Notes: generated by a model not told the origin, from the sequence alone. A DNA stretch of 64,000 nt from Desulfamplus magnetovallimortis (GCF_900170035.1 NZ_LT828540.1:179392-243391), one strand, 5' to 3'. Shown: positions 34,005 through 43,081, counted from the stretch's first letter. Numbers and translations: made by a program.

Positions 34005-35895
34005 AACCCACCTTCACCAGTCGTCCGACTTCATAATAGAGATACTGGTTGCTGGCATCTTCCGACATATCGCCGGATACCTGAACGTCGTCATCGAAAA
34101 TATTGTCCACGGCAACGGTCAGATAGCCTTTCCAGAGTCTGTACCTGGAAAAAAAATTCAAAACAGCACTGCTATCCAGATTGCGTTCCCTGGATCTAAC
34201 AACATTGCAATTAACATCCAACGTCAAGGGCTCAGTAAGATAGTTGAGACCCACTGTGGTCTGTAATTTGGGGCCGGTCTGATAGGTTTCTCCAGCAGTA
34301 TCTTCTGCTGTGGGATCGGCCCAGTACCCTGAGGTGTACAAGGAGATATTCTGAAGTTCACCCCCTTGATTTGTAAAAGGATTGATACCGATCTCCCATT
34401 CCACTCCTTTGCTGTCATACTCTCCGGCATTGAAATAGGTGAGCGGGTATCCCTGGGAGCGGTCGATTTCAATTTTCTCCTCATAGGCCATGTAAAAAAG
34501 GGAAAGGCGAAGGCGGAGGGCATTGAGATCATATTTCAGGCCTCCTTCATAGGTCCAACCCTCTTCAGGATCCAGATCTGGATTGCCTTTCAGAAAGGAG
34601 CTATCATAGTAAAGATTATTGAAAGTAGGTGCCCGAAATGCCTTTCCGGCGTTGACAAAAAAATTGAGGGTATTGGTTGCCATATACGTCAGGCCAACAC
34701 TTGGCAGGAACTTATCATAATCTTTGGCCCCGGAGGCCCCGTCAATAAACTGCTCCCGTGCCCCGAAGGTGCCTGTTAGACTATCCAGCAGATTTTTTTT
34801 AAGTTGAAAAAACAGACTATAATCATTTCGATGGTGACTGCCGTACTGGTTGTTGTAGTTTGCCCCCCTGTAAACCCAGTCGGCACCCAAATTGAAATTC
34901 CAGCCTGCCAAGTCAAATTTATAATCTCCTTCCAGACCGGCATTGTAGTTTTTATTTTCATCATCCGGTTCATCCGGATCGGTGTATTCATTCCGCTGCA
35001 TCTCATCGTAGCTACCAAAGAGTTTGCCTTTAAAGGTCTCGCTTTCATAACGGAAATCGGCAAAATTTTTGTAATGCTCCTGTTCGGTTCCTTCAAAGGG
35101 CTTATCACTACTGTCGTAATGCTTTTCAAAAGCACTGGTGTAATAGGATCCCATGTAATCAAAGTAAAGCTGATCAAAGAGCTGTGCATTGAGGTTCCAG
35201 GCATATTTGTCGGTTTCATCCAGATCATAGCGGTATTTTTTGGAAAAACTTCGGGAAATTTCCTCCTGGGAGCCCAGGTGCTGATAATTGAAACCAAGGT
35301 TTATGCCGGGTAAAGAAGTGCCAACACTGTGGTTGTGGTATGCGTTGTTTCCAAATTCCACACTCCCTGTAAAAGCGGTTGTGGCTTGGGTTTTTTTGGT
35401 GATGATATTGATGACGCCGCTCATGGCATCGGCCCCGTAAAGAGTGGATGCCGCCCCTTTGAGGATCTCCACCCGCTCGATCTGATCAAGGGGAATGGTG
35501 TTCAGATCATAGGCATGACCTGCCGCCCCCTGGATGGGGCAGCCGTTGATCAGGATCAGTTCACCATCCTTGATTCCTCGAATACTCAGGGTACTGTTCA
35601 TGCCGCCATGGGAAATTCCCAGTGGAGCAAAGGCCTTGTAGTCAAAGCCGCCGACCCGTTTTAATGCATCGGAAAGATTATTGGCACCACTCTCTTTCAA
35701 TTCCTCAAATGGTACCACCGTGACAAACCGGGGGCTCTCCTTTTCCTTGACGGGAAACCGCTCCGCCGTAACCGTTATGGATTCAAGTTCTGTGATCTGT
35801 TCCTCGGCAGAAGCAGAGAGAAATCCCGAAAACAGGCTGATGAGCAAAAACAGTAGTGTCCAATGGCATGTTCGTAATATGTAGTTACCAACCAT
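33988..35895 (-). CDS. TonB-dependent receptor (BtuB/HmuR-like)
   Basis: About 635 residues. The signal peptide ends near LSASAEE. A TonB box-like ESITVTAERFP is followed by a plug domain with VVPFEELKESGANNLSDAL, LSIRGIKDGELILINGCP and LKGAASTLYGADAMSGVINI, then a 22-strand barrel. The start at 35895 is preferred since AAAGGA precedes it; the in-frame ATG at 35913 has no site. The plug is the BtuB/CirA type, so corrinoid, haem or a siderophore are all possible ligands. Control by a cobalamin riboswitch upstream of the operon favours a corrinoid or cobalt ligand. Translation is probably coupled to the overlapping cobN-like gene. Confidence 0.9.
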   Translation of the reverse strand: MVGNYILRTCHWTLLFLLISLFSGFLSASAEEQITELESITVTAERFPVKEKESPRFVTVVPFEELKESGANNLSDALKRVGGFDYKAFAPLGISHGGMNSTLSIRGIKDGELILINGCPIQGAAGHAYDLNTIPLDQIERVEILKGAASTLYGADAMSGVINIITKKTQATTAFTGSVEFGNNAYHNHSVGTSLPGINLGFNYQHLGSQEEISRSFSKKYRYDLDETDKYAWNLNAQLFDQLYFDYMGSYYTSAFEKHYDSSDKPFEGTEQEHYKNFADFRYESETFKGKLFGSYDEMQRNEYTDPDEPDDENKNYNAGLEGDYKFDLAGWNFNLGADWVYRGANYNNQYGSHHRNDYSLFFQLKKNLLDSLTGTFGAREQFIDGASGAKDYDKFLPSVGLTYMATNTLNFFVNAGKAFRAPTFNNLYYDSSFLKGNPDLDPEEGWTYEGGLKYDLNALRLRLSLFYMAYEEKIEIDRSQGYPLTYFNAGEYDSKGVEWEIGINPFTNQGGELQNISLYTSGYWADPTAEDTAGETYQTGPKLQTTVGLNYLTEPLTLDVNCNVVRSRERNLDSSAVLNFFSRYRLWKGYLTVAVDNIFDDDVQVSGDMSEDASNQYLYYEVGRLVKVGYEIIF

Positions 35896-35977
35896 TCTCT
35901 TTTTTCCTTTCATGTTTAAAATTTGGGGGGAGGTAAATGGAAATGGGTACGTGATTTAAAACCGGTTCCTAAAGGTA

Positions 35978-36337
35978 CTATTCCGGCACATACACCATAC
36001 TTCCATCCTGAAGTTCATAGGCAATACCGAGACGGTGTCCCTTGCCCTTGACACTCTCTTTGCTTACCTTTATGGCCTTCACCGTCTTTCCCTGTTTGGT
36101 GATGATCTCCATCTCCTGTGTCGCTTCATTCTGCTTTACCATCGTAAATGAAGCGTTCTCATTAAACAGATCCTGAAGATGATAGACGCTGAAAATCATC
36201 ATGATCAGGCCCACAATGAAGACAAGACCGATATCAAAGAGATTGGCCACCCCACTCATGGGATCATCATCCCTGAATGCCTGATCCCCGAATCCTTTGC
36301 GGGATTTTCGGATTCTACGTCTGCTCATATATTTCAC
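35978..36337 (-). CDS. DUF2149 protein (ExbD-like position, HmuV-like)
   Basis: A 119-residue protein with a basic N-terminus (RRRIRKSRK), the conserved DPMSGVANLFDIGLVF entry into a single membrane helix (about residues 30-52), and a small C-terminal domain (KVSKESVKGKGHRLGIAYEL) outside the membrane. This topology matches ExbD/TolR, although the sequence family is different. With the ExbB-like protein upstream it may form a proton-driven motor dedicated to this operon. The start could also be at the second ATG (36328). DUF2149 next to ExbB-like and CobN-like genes is a pattern I know from haem operons of Bacteroidetes and from some archaea. Confidence 0.82.
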   Translation of the reverse strand: MKYMSRRRIRKSRKGFGDQAFRDDDPMSGVANLFDIGLVFIVGLIMMIFSVYHLQDLFNENASFTMVKQNEATQEMEIITKQGKTVKAIKVSKESVKGKGHRLGIAYELQDGSMVYVPE

Positions 36338-36407
36338 GGCATCTCCTTATTGGGTTCGGATAGTGGGTTTGTTTCTACTATTGGAGCCGCTACAGATATT
36401 GCGGGAT

Positions 36408-37157
36408 TCATTGGCCGCTCCTGTTATCTGTTTCCATGGGGGAAAGCAGTAGTTCTGTGGCCAATTCCATGTTTTTGATATCTTCTTCAATCCATCTTCT
36501 TCTGAGGGTATAGAAAAAAAAGGCTGAAGTACCGATGGCAAGTCCGGTGACGGTGGTGGTAAAGGCGATAACCAGGTCGGAAGTGAGACGTGTCATATCC
36601 CCCTGTCCCAGGGCGGCAAGACCAGTACCCATTGGGATGAGTGTACCGATCAAACCAAGGGATGGGGCCACTCGAACCAGAATCCTCAGGCGATCGATGG
36701 ATTTCCACAGCTCCAGGGTGGTGGCTTGAAGCATGTTTTCAACGGCCACCTCCATATCGAATGCTCCTTTTCCCCGGGCACCCATCGGTGATTCGTTACC
36801 GGGAGTTGAATTCAATGATTGTATCGAATTTATCGATTTTGTCGAATCTATTGAATTTCTCGCATTTGTGTTTGTAACATATTTTTGAGACATCAGCACT
36901 CTGAGAGCGTTGACATATCGGACAACCCGATGGGAAACCATCCCTTCAGGATTCTCATTTTTAAGGACAGCCGGTAACCTTTGGGGAGGACATTGGGATT
37001 TTTTTAAACGAAACCGCTCCAGCCATTCAGCAAAGAAAGTACCTGAACAGGCAATGATGAAGAGGATCAATACCACCAGCAGAAAAAGCACTGGATAGAG
37101 TAGAGAGGATGAAATGAGATAAATAAAGGTTTTGAGTAAGGCACCAATGTCGGTCAT
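36408..37157 (-). CDS. MotA/TolQ/ExbB proton-channel family protein
   Basis: About 249 residues with three membrane helices. The family core is RVAPSLGLIGTLIPMGTGL followed by DLVIAFTTTVTGLAIG near residues 165-210, the pore helices of ExbB/TolQ. A cytoplasmic loop between helix 1 and 2 contains a short repeat (IDSTKSINSIQSLNS) encoded by a degenerate 9-base repeat at 36810-36860. The start at 37157 overlaps the DUF2162 stop (ATGA) with GGAG just before it. It should use the proton gradient to energise the TonB receptor or the CobN-like chelatase, in partnership with DUF2149. Confidence 0.88.
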   Translation of the reverse strand: MTDIGALLKTFIYLISSSLLYPVLFLLVVLILFIIACSGTFFAEWLERFRLKKSQCPPQRLPAVLKNENPEGMVSHRVVRYVNALRVLMSQKYVTNTNARNSIDSTKSINSIQSLNSTPGNESPMGARGKGAFDMEVAVENMLQATTLELWKSIDRLRILVRVAPSLGLIGTLIPMGTGLAALGQGDMTRLTSDLVIAFTTTVTGLAIGTSAFFFYTLRRRWIEEDIKNMELATELLLSPMETDNRSGQ

Positions 37158-37969
37158 GGTTTTCTCCAAATATGTAAATAGGTGTATGTGAATCCGCTGA
37201 TGAATGTCATGCCCACGCAGGCAATAAACAAAAACAGGTGCTGAATTTGCTGAAAGGGGATTTCAGACGTTGACAGGGAGAGACGGTACACCTTATCAGC
37301 ATCGGCAAACTGAGGCATGATGGTCACGGAGAGGAGGAAATAGGCTGAAATCAACAGCATGGCACTCCCGAGAAGGGCTTCAGGAGAGCTGTTTCGGTTC
37401 CACTTTCCTGCCCCCATGATGAAAAGGGTTAATCCATTTATCAGCAGGAAGCAGAAAAAGAGTAGCAGCATCGTTAGCATGGGCGTGTCGGGAAAACATG
37501 CCGTCATAAATCCCAGGGAGATAAAAATCACCGTGACACAAACCGGGCAGGGGATAACCAGCATCAACCAGGCCCGGGTGTGGCGTTTGTTGGTATACTC
37601 ACCTTGAAAATTGTTGTCTGAATCACTTTGAAGGTTGGGTGTTGGCTCTCCTTGAAAATTATGTTGAGAATGGCGAAGCAGATGCAAACCCCACAGAGTC
37701 AGCAAACCCGCCATGACAAGATGAATCAGCATGCCGGATTGAATGAACGTCTGAATTGTATTCATATGTCGCACCAGATCAATCCTTGCCAATAGCTGTT
37801 GAGAGAGGATAAAAAGAGAGAGGTAGGCAAGGAAAAAGAGAGCCAACACCATGGCCCTGCGTTTTCCCGATGGGGTTTTAGAGAGGTAATAATGGAGGCC
37901 AAGTCCGCTTTTGATGGCAAAAATGCCGATACTGAACAGGATGCCGAGAATTAAACTTTTACAAATCAT
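37154..37969 (-). CDS. DUF2162 membrane protein (putative transporter, HmuT-like position)
   Basis: A 271-residue integral membrane protein with about seven hydrophobic segments. The conserved features of the family include GLGLHYYLS near the N-terminus and MLVIPCPVCVTVIFISLGF, a Cys-Pro-containing membrane segment near residue 145 that could take part in metal handling. The start has AAGGAGAACGC before it. It is the first gene after the cobalamin riboswitch, so it heads the operon that runs on through the ExbB-like, DUF2149, receptor and CobN-like genes. The function of DUF2162 is unproven. Confidence 0.82.
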   Translation of the reverse strand: MICKSLILGILFSIGIFAIKSGLGLHYYLSKTPSGKRRAMVLALFFLAYLSLFILSQQLLARIDLVRHMNTIQTFIQSGMLIHLVMAGLLTLWGLHLLRHSQHNFQGEPTPNLQSDSDNNFQGEYTNKRHTRAWLMLVIPCPVCVTVIFISLGFMTACFPDTPMLTMLLLFFCFLLINGLTLFIMGAGKWNRNSSPEALLGSAMLLISAYFLLSVTIMPQFADADKVYRLSLSTSEIPFQQIQHLFLFIACVGMTFISGFTYTYLHIWRKP

Positions 37970-38030
37970 GCGTTCTCCTTGATCTTATGGAATTCATGGG
38001 GGCCTTTTCAGGATTTTTTTCGTTTTTGGC

Positions 38031-38071
38031 AAAAAAAAATCCCGAACCGACACATAATGTCGATCCGGGAT
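38031..38071 (-). terminator. Intrinsic terminator of the cobalamin riboswitch
   Basis: On the minus strand a hairpin (ATCCCGGA...TCCCGGAT type, 38039-38071, with TGTCG/CGACA inside) is followed by nine T residues (38039-38031). It lies between the riboswitch and the DUF2162 start and would stop transcription when the riboswitch is ligand-bound. Confidence 0.75.
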
Positions 38072-38128
38072 TCCCGTTTTTATCCAACAGATCATGAGCC
38101 TCTCTCCGTCCTCGAGATAATAGGCTCT

Positions 38129-38298
38129 TGTTCAGGCAGGTCTTCTGACTTCCGGATCATCCTACTCAAGAGCGTCTTCCCAATCCCAAAAGCAATGGAT
38201 CAGTGACGTATATGCTCTTTTCGTCCCCGGTTACAGCGACGGGCTCGTTCCCGAATTTCACGGGATTCCCTGTTAGGCTTTTTAAGGCACCTGAACAA
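38129..38298 (-). promoter_or_regulatory. Cobalamin riboswitch
   Basis: On the minus strand the conserved blocks appear in order: the closing stem (TTGTTCAGG with CCTGAACAA at the two ends), the AACAGGGAATC core, CGGGAACGAGCCCGTCGCTGTAACC (split here: GCTGTAACCGGGG), and the 3' GGAAGTCAGAAGACCTGCC box. The spacing is that of the B12 element of Rfam. It lies 160 bases upstream of DUF2162 and is followed by an intrinsic terminator, so it acts by attenuation. It implies that the operon downstream is repressed when adenosylcobalamin or a related corrinoid is plentiful. Confidence 0.93.
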
Positions 38299-38309
38299 TA
38301 TGAATTGGG

Positions 38310-38339
38310 TTATTAGCGTATTTGCATTATGATTGTCAA
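38310..38339 (-). promoter_or_regulatory. Possible promoter of the riboswitch operon
   Basis: TTGACA on the minus strand (38339-38334) is followed after 17 bases by CTAATA. The -10 match is weak, but the position just upstream of the riboswitch closing stem fits. Confidence 0.35.
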
Positions 38340-38346
38340 TTGAAAT

Positions 38347-38370
38347 TAAATTTTGACCACACTTATATTG
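38347..38370 (+). repeat. Short sequence shared by both edges of the corrinoid block
   Basis: TAAATTTTGACCACA (38347-38361), then CTTATATTG, matches 23818-23840 except for one inserted base. Both copies are in the same orientation, next to the two nuclease-gene remnants. Confidence 0.5.
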
Positions 38371-38434
38371 TGTTCTTGAGTTGTAAGTTCTCGTTTACCA
38401 TACCACATATACACCACTTGAGTTTGATAGGGAA

Positions 38435-39010
38435 CTATATGTAGTCATAAAATTGAGAATTTCTGTCTTGTCCTTTGAGCACGGAGTAAAGGTTTTTCAG
38501 GCCATCCCGCACCTCTGCGGCAATGTCACTATTATCAATATTGTCAAGGATGGGTTTGTCATATTCATCCACCAGAACCACAACCTTTTGATTATATTTT
38601 TTGGAGCAGTTCATTATGAGGTCTTCAAAGAGCCCGGGAATGTCATTGTCATGGGAAGGCGCCACATTCAATAGCTCTTCATTGACTTTGATCAGTTTAC
38701 GAATACGATTTTCGAGTTCACTACGGCTCTGGAGAACAGCACCTGCAAAATCAATAAGAATGACAGGAAATGTTTGGCTCCAATCCCATTTATCGTAAAT
38801 ATAAAGCCCCTTGAACAGTTCTTTGTTGCCTTGGAAAATTTCCTTGAGCGTATCCACAAACAGGCTTTTACCAAACCTTCTGGGCCTGGAGAGGAAAAAA
38901 CGTCCCGCATGTTTTACAAGGTCCCAGGCCATGGGGGTTTTATCCACATAAACCATGTTTTGGTTTTTTATATTTGCAAGTGTATTGACACCAAGCGGTA
39001 AATTTTTCAT
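38435..39010 (-). pseudogene. N-terminal remnant of an AAA-ATPase-like nuclease gene
   Basis: About 185 residues of normal family sequence: YVDKTPMAWDLV, the P-loop-like RPRRFGKSLF and the Walker B VVVLVDEYDKPILD. Homology stops after SVLKGQD, where intact relatives continue into the FVFLTGVSKF segment; six unrelated residues and a stop follow. The entire nuclease domain and part of the ATPase are missing, so the gene is broken. It shares strand and order with the C-terminal remnant at 23855-24276, though about 200 middle residues are missing from both. Confidence 0.75.
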
Positions 39011-39043
39011 GGAAACTCCTTAGAACTCCTGTGTATCACCTGT

Positions 39044-39130
39044 TTTTTATATGAAAGTCTCGGTAACAGCCTGTTTTTAAAACGACTTTCATCTCTTCGA
39101 TTGTGGCGGTGATCAGCCATGTACGTTATA
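39044..39130 (-). repeat. Dispersed repeat family R2, copy 2
   Basis: An inverted copy relative to 26531. It keeps ATGAAAGTC/GACTTTCAT (39051-39059 with 39084-39092), but the TGGCGG stem (39104-39109) has one mismatch with its partner. It is located upstream of the broken nuclease gene. Confidence 0.75.
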
Positions 39131-39219
39131 TCAGAGCAAGGTGTTGGGATTGAGTCTATAGCCATCGGGCATTTTCCGACCGGTCTGTTAATAACAGGCC
39201 CATGCCTCTGAGTGTTTAT

Positions 39220-41928
39220 TCAAGGTAGGTTATCCAGAAGTTTCCTGATTTTGCCGGAGAGTTCACTGATATCAAAAGGTTTCTGGATAAAATCTTTGCA
39301 CCCTTTTTCCATGAGATCGGAAGCCTGCCCCTGGACAGAGTAACCACTTGAAAGCATCACAGGAATTTCAGGTCTGATTTTACTTATGTTCTCAAATGTC
39401 TCTCTGCCATCCATTCCGGGCATTATAAGATCCAGAATGATAAGATCAATAACATCACCTTTGCTTTTTAAAATATCAATAGCATCTTCCCCACCTTCTG
39501 CGATAATAACTTTGTATCCAAGCTTTTCAAGAAGAGCTTCTCCAACTTCAAGGATCATCTCCTCGTCGTCTATCATAAGGATTGTTTCGCAGCCTTTGAT
39601 AACTCTTGTCTCTTCATTGTGCTCATTAACTGCTTCCATATTGGATAGCGGAAGATAGATATTAAAGGTTGAACCTTTACCCTCTTCACTGTAAACAGTT
39701 ATGATCCCCGAGTGATTCCTGATGATGCCATATGCAGAGGCCAGTCCAAGGCCTGTGCCACGCCCCTTTTCCTTTGTTGTGAAAAAAGGGTCAAATATTC
39801 TTTCACAAATGCTTTTGTTCATTCCTGTACCGGTATCTGAGATGGAGAGTGTGGCATATTTTCCAGGTAAAATTTTGTAAGGAGTGCAGAATAGAGTGTC
39901 AAGCGTTATAATCCTGGTTTCAATAATAAGATCTCCGCCATTGGGCATAGCCTGCCAGGCATTGATATATATGTTAAGCAGAACCTGTTTGAGCTGGTTT
40001 ACGTCAACTTCAACCACAGGAGAAGGAGAGCAAAACCCTGTCTTTATTGAGATCTCTTTTTTTGTTCTGCCAAACATGGAGGAACTCTCCTGAACAAGAT
40101 TGTTGAGATAAATTGGCTTTATTTCATATTTACCACCCTGTGCAAGACCAATAAGCTGTCGGGTCAGATCTGTTGCGTTACGTATATACTCTTCAATTGC
40201 CTTAAGATGTTTCCAGTGTGGTGAATATGCTTCAAGTTCCATAAGTATCAGGGATGATCGACCCTTTATTGCCATCAGAAGATTATTAAAATCATGGGCA
40301 ATACCACCTGCAAGGGTACCTATGGCTTCAAATCTTTGTGAATGTTGAAGCTGCTGTTCCATTTTTGTTTTTTCGGTAATATCCCGTCCTACCAGTACAA
40401 GTGATTTTCTATTACCTTTATTGTCAAAGGTTACGGTTTTTACTACATCAAATATTTTTGTGTTATCACCAGGAAGCTGGATAACTTCATTTCCACGTGA
40501 TATTCCACCTGCCTGCCAGGCAGCTGCATCGGTTTTTTCACAAACACGAAAAGTATCCTTTAATACAGGATAATCCATTGCAATCTCTGAATTTTTTCTG
40601 CCACGGAAGTCAGCACTTTCAAGATCAAACAGTTTTAGGTAAACATCATTGACTTCAAGCCATCTGCCATCGCCATCCTTGAAACATACGATATCTGTCA
40701 TTGAGTTTATAAGCGTTCGCAGTCTCAGCCCACTTTCTCTTAGTGCTGCATCAGATTCTTTACGTTCCTTTATCTCTTTTTGAAGTTTTTTGTTCCATAT
40801 TAAAACAACTGTTAGGATGCTACCAGAAAAGATCACTGTCATTAAAACCCATTTTATGATGTCAGTTGTGCTTATTCCATATTCATACCTTACAGAGAGC
40901 CATTTGTTTCTGATTTCTGTTTGCTGAACATCGGGCATGACATTGATTGCTTTATCAATAATTGCACCAAGTTCCTCAAGATCTTTTCGGACAGCAATAT
41001 GAAGGTTATAGTTTTCGTAAGGTGTGGGAGCTGCCACCTTGAGGTTTGTTAAGCCGTTTTCTGCAATAAGGTAGGTGGCGGCAGCAAGATTTTCAATCTG
41101 AGCATGAGCTTCTCCAAATGAGACAGCCTTAAGACCGTCAAGTGGAGATGCCGCATAGTGGGGAATAATATCAATTCCGTCACGGCGCAGCCATTCAGAT
41201 GTAATGGTCTTTTTTATGGTTGTCACTTTTTTGCCGGCAAGATCGAAAATACCGCCAGTAAAAGGAGCATCAACTCGTGTTATAATAACAAGTGGAAAAG
41301 AGAGAAAAGGTTTGGAAAAGCGGAGAAATGATTCACGTTCTCTGGTTTTGGCAATGCAGGCCACAAGATCAATGTTGCCTGCTTTTGTCTCTTCAAGTAC
41401 TTCCTGCCAGGGAATATTCTTGCGTATTATTAACTTTATTCCAAGCGGCTTCATGATTGCGTGCAGAAAGTCCACGGAAATTCCTGAGAGTTCATTTTTG
41501 TTACTTAAAAAATAAAAAGGTGGAAACGATCGCGGCCCGCTTACAGTAATGGTTTTGTTATTATGAAGCCACTCATTTTCCGAAGGTGAAAGGTCAAGGT
41601 CTTCAAGGGTAAAGGTTATGATATTTGAATCTCTTTTATTATGTTTCTCCACTGATGGGGAAGTGTTTTTTTCATATTTTTCGTCTGATTGTGAAGTACT
41701 CTTTTCAGATTTCCCAAATGATTGCGAATTGTTATTTTTATTTATTTCGTCAGATTCTGGTACTATTTTTTCCTGAATTTCGACTAATTCCAAAGATATC
41801 TTATCTGATTCTTCGGCCACTGCTGTTATGGCATGTGAACTGAAAAAGGCAAGCAGAATAGCTGTGTATAAAAATATATAGAGTGATATAATTTTTTTTA
41901 AAATTGATTTTTCATATCTATATTTCAT
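39220..41928 (-). CDS. Hybrid sensor histidine kinase with periplasmic SBP-3 domain
   Basis: About 902 residues. In order: an N-terminal membrane signal (residues ~10-32), a low-complexity repeat region (NKNNNSQSFGKSEKSTSQSDEK-like), and a bacterial extracellular solute-binding family 3 domain (about 105-320). Then follow a membrane helix (~335-358), a PAS domain (~385-505), HisKA with the phospho-acceptor His in GGIAHDFNN, an HATPase with ISDTGTGM and GTGLGLASAYGI, and a receiver with the acceptor Asp in LIILDLIMPG and Lys in IQKPF. The start at 41928 overlaps the upstream hydrolase stop by 11 bases, so the longer open frame at 42018 is rejected. It should sense an amino-acid-like or organic ligand. 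No output regulator is adjacent. Confidence 0.9.
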   Translation of the reverse strand: MKYRYEKSILKKIISLYIFLYTAILLAFFSSHAITAVAEESDKISLELVEIQEKIVPESDEINKNNNSQSFGKSEKSTSQSDEKYEKNTSPSVEKHNKRDSNIITFTLEDLDLSPSENEWLHNNKTITVSGPRSFPPFYFLSNKNELSGISVDFLHAIMKPLGIKLIIRKNIPWQEVLEETKAGNIDLVACIAKTRERESFLRFSKPFLSFPLVIITRVDAPFTGGIFDLAGKKVTTIKKTITSEWLRRDGIDIIPHYAASPLDGLKAVSFGEAHAQIENLAAATYLIAENGLTNLKVAAPTPYENYNLHIAVRKDLEELGAIIDKAINVMPDVQQTEIRNKWLSVRYEYGISTTDIIKWVLMTVIFSGSILTVVLIWNKKLQKEIKERKESDAALRESGLRLRTLINSMTDIVCFKDGDGRWLEVNDVYLKLFDLESADFRGRKNSEIAMDYPVLKDTFRVCEKTDAAAWQAGGISRGNEVIQLPGDNTKIFDVVKTVTFDNKGNRKSLVLVGRDITEKTKMEQQLQHSQRFEAIGTLAGGIAHDFNNLLMAIKGRSSLILMELEAYSPHWKHLKAIEEYIRNATDLTRQLIGLAQGGKYEIKPIYLNNLVQESSSMFGRTKKEISIKTGFCSPSPVVEVDVNQLKQVLLNIYINAWQAMPNGGDLIIETRIITLDTLFCTPYKILPGKYATLSISDTGTGMNKSICERIFDPFFTTKEKGRGTGLGLASAYGIIRNHSGIITVYSEEGKGSTFNIYLPLSNMEAVNEHNEETRVIKGCETILMIDDEEMILEVGEALLEKLGYKVIIAEGGEDAIDILKSKGDVIDLIILDLIMPGMDGRETFENISKIRPEIPVMLSSGYSVQGQASDLMEKGCKDFIQKPFDISELSGKIRKLLDNLP

Positions 41929-43081
41929 TATTTGTCCCGTTGTTAAGAAAAGCTGATGCTGTATCATATAGTACAGCACACTGTTTTTTTGCAAGGCTTT
42001 CCATATTGAGAAACGCATGGATCATGTCATCAAAATGGAGGTGTTTATGTTTTACACCGGCACTTTTCATTTTATCAACATAAGCAAAAGCTTCATCACG
42101 TAACGGACAGAATTGAGCTGTCATCATAAGTGTTTCCGGAAATCTGTCTGTAAATAACATATTAATGGGAGAGCAATTTTTACGATTCTCACTATTCTGG
42201 AAATAGTTATCAAAATACCACTCGATTTTGTTTTTCTCAAGGAGAAAACCCTTGCCGTTTTCGTTAATTGATTCATGTTGCAGGGTATAGTCAAGACCGG
42301 GATAGATGAGTATCTGCCTTGAAATTTTTATATCCGGGTCATTTTGGGTCATATGGGCAACTGTTGCACACATGGCACCTCCACCGCTGTCTCCGGCTAT
42401 GGAGAGACGACGGATGTGCCTTATATTTCTGTTGCCCAGGGTAAGCCATATGTTTTTTAAAACAGTCATGGCATCTTCAGTGCCGGCAGGGTAGGGATTT
42501 TCAGGAGCAAGCCTGTAATCTACAGATATAACTGTATGGCTTGTGGAAACAGCCATTTTTCTGCATATTGGGTCATACACGGTTATGCTGCCTGCCATAT
42601 GTCCCCCGCCATGAAGATATATCAATACCGGCAGGGGACTTTCGGGTTTTGGATGATAAATTCTGACAGGGATATTGAAGTTATCACCAACTATAATTTC
42701 ATCCATAACAAGCTTGACATGGGGAGATTCAGTGACAAGCATTTTTGTCATAACAGCAAGACCTTCCCGACTGTTTTCTGGGGTTGGTCTGAAACCTTTT
42801 TGTGCAAGTTTTGCAATAAGTTTATTGTGCCCCAGCAGCCATTTTTCAATTTCAGGTGATAAATATGGCATTTTTAACCTCGCAAATTCAATATTATAGG
42901 ATTTCCCATTTTTTCTTGGCATATTCCATAGTGTTCTTTCAAGGTTTGATTGTCGGGTAGAAAATGCCTTTAACCTTTGAAAAGCCCTAAAAGTCACCCG
43001 ATAGTTTAAACTTGAAGAAGCAATAGAGTCTCCAAAATTCTTTACACTTTTTGAATAGCTGTTCCAGAAAAACGGGAACAT
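41918..43081 (-). CDS. Alpha/beta hydrolase of the hormone-sensitive-lipase family
   Basis: A 387-residue esterase. The oxyanion-hole motif HGGGHMAGS and the nucleophile elbow GDSGGG (Ser near residue 243) are intact. The catalytic Asp is in CPLRDEAFAY and the His in HFDDMIHAF near the C-terminus. The usual elbow is GDSAGG, so the Gly in place of Ala is slightly unusual. No signal peptide is clear. It is translationally coupled to the sensor kinase downstream, and on the other side stands divergent to tesA, another esterase gene. Confidence 0.85.
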   Translation of the reverse strand: MFPFFWNSYSKSVKNFGDSIASSSLNYRVTFRAFQRLKAFSTRQSNLERTLWNMPRKNGKSYNIEFARLKMPYLSPEIEKWLLGHNKLIAKLAQKGFRPTPENSREGLAVMTKMLVTESPHVKLVMDEIIVGDNFNIPVRIYHPKPESPLPVLIYLHGGGHMAGSITVYDPICRKMAVSTSHTVISVDYRLAPENPYPAGTEDAMTVLKNIWLTLGNRNIRHIRRLSIAGDSGGGAMCATVAHMTQNDPDIKISRQILIYPGLDYTLQHESINENGKGFLLEKNKIEWYFDNYFQNSENRKNCSPINMLFTDRFPETLMMTAQFCPLRDEAFAYVDKMKSAGVKHKHLHFDDMIHAFLNMESLAKKQCAVLYDTASAFLNNGTNNEI

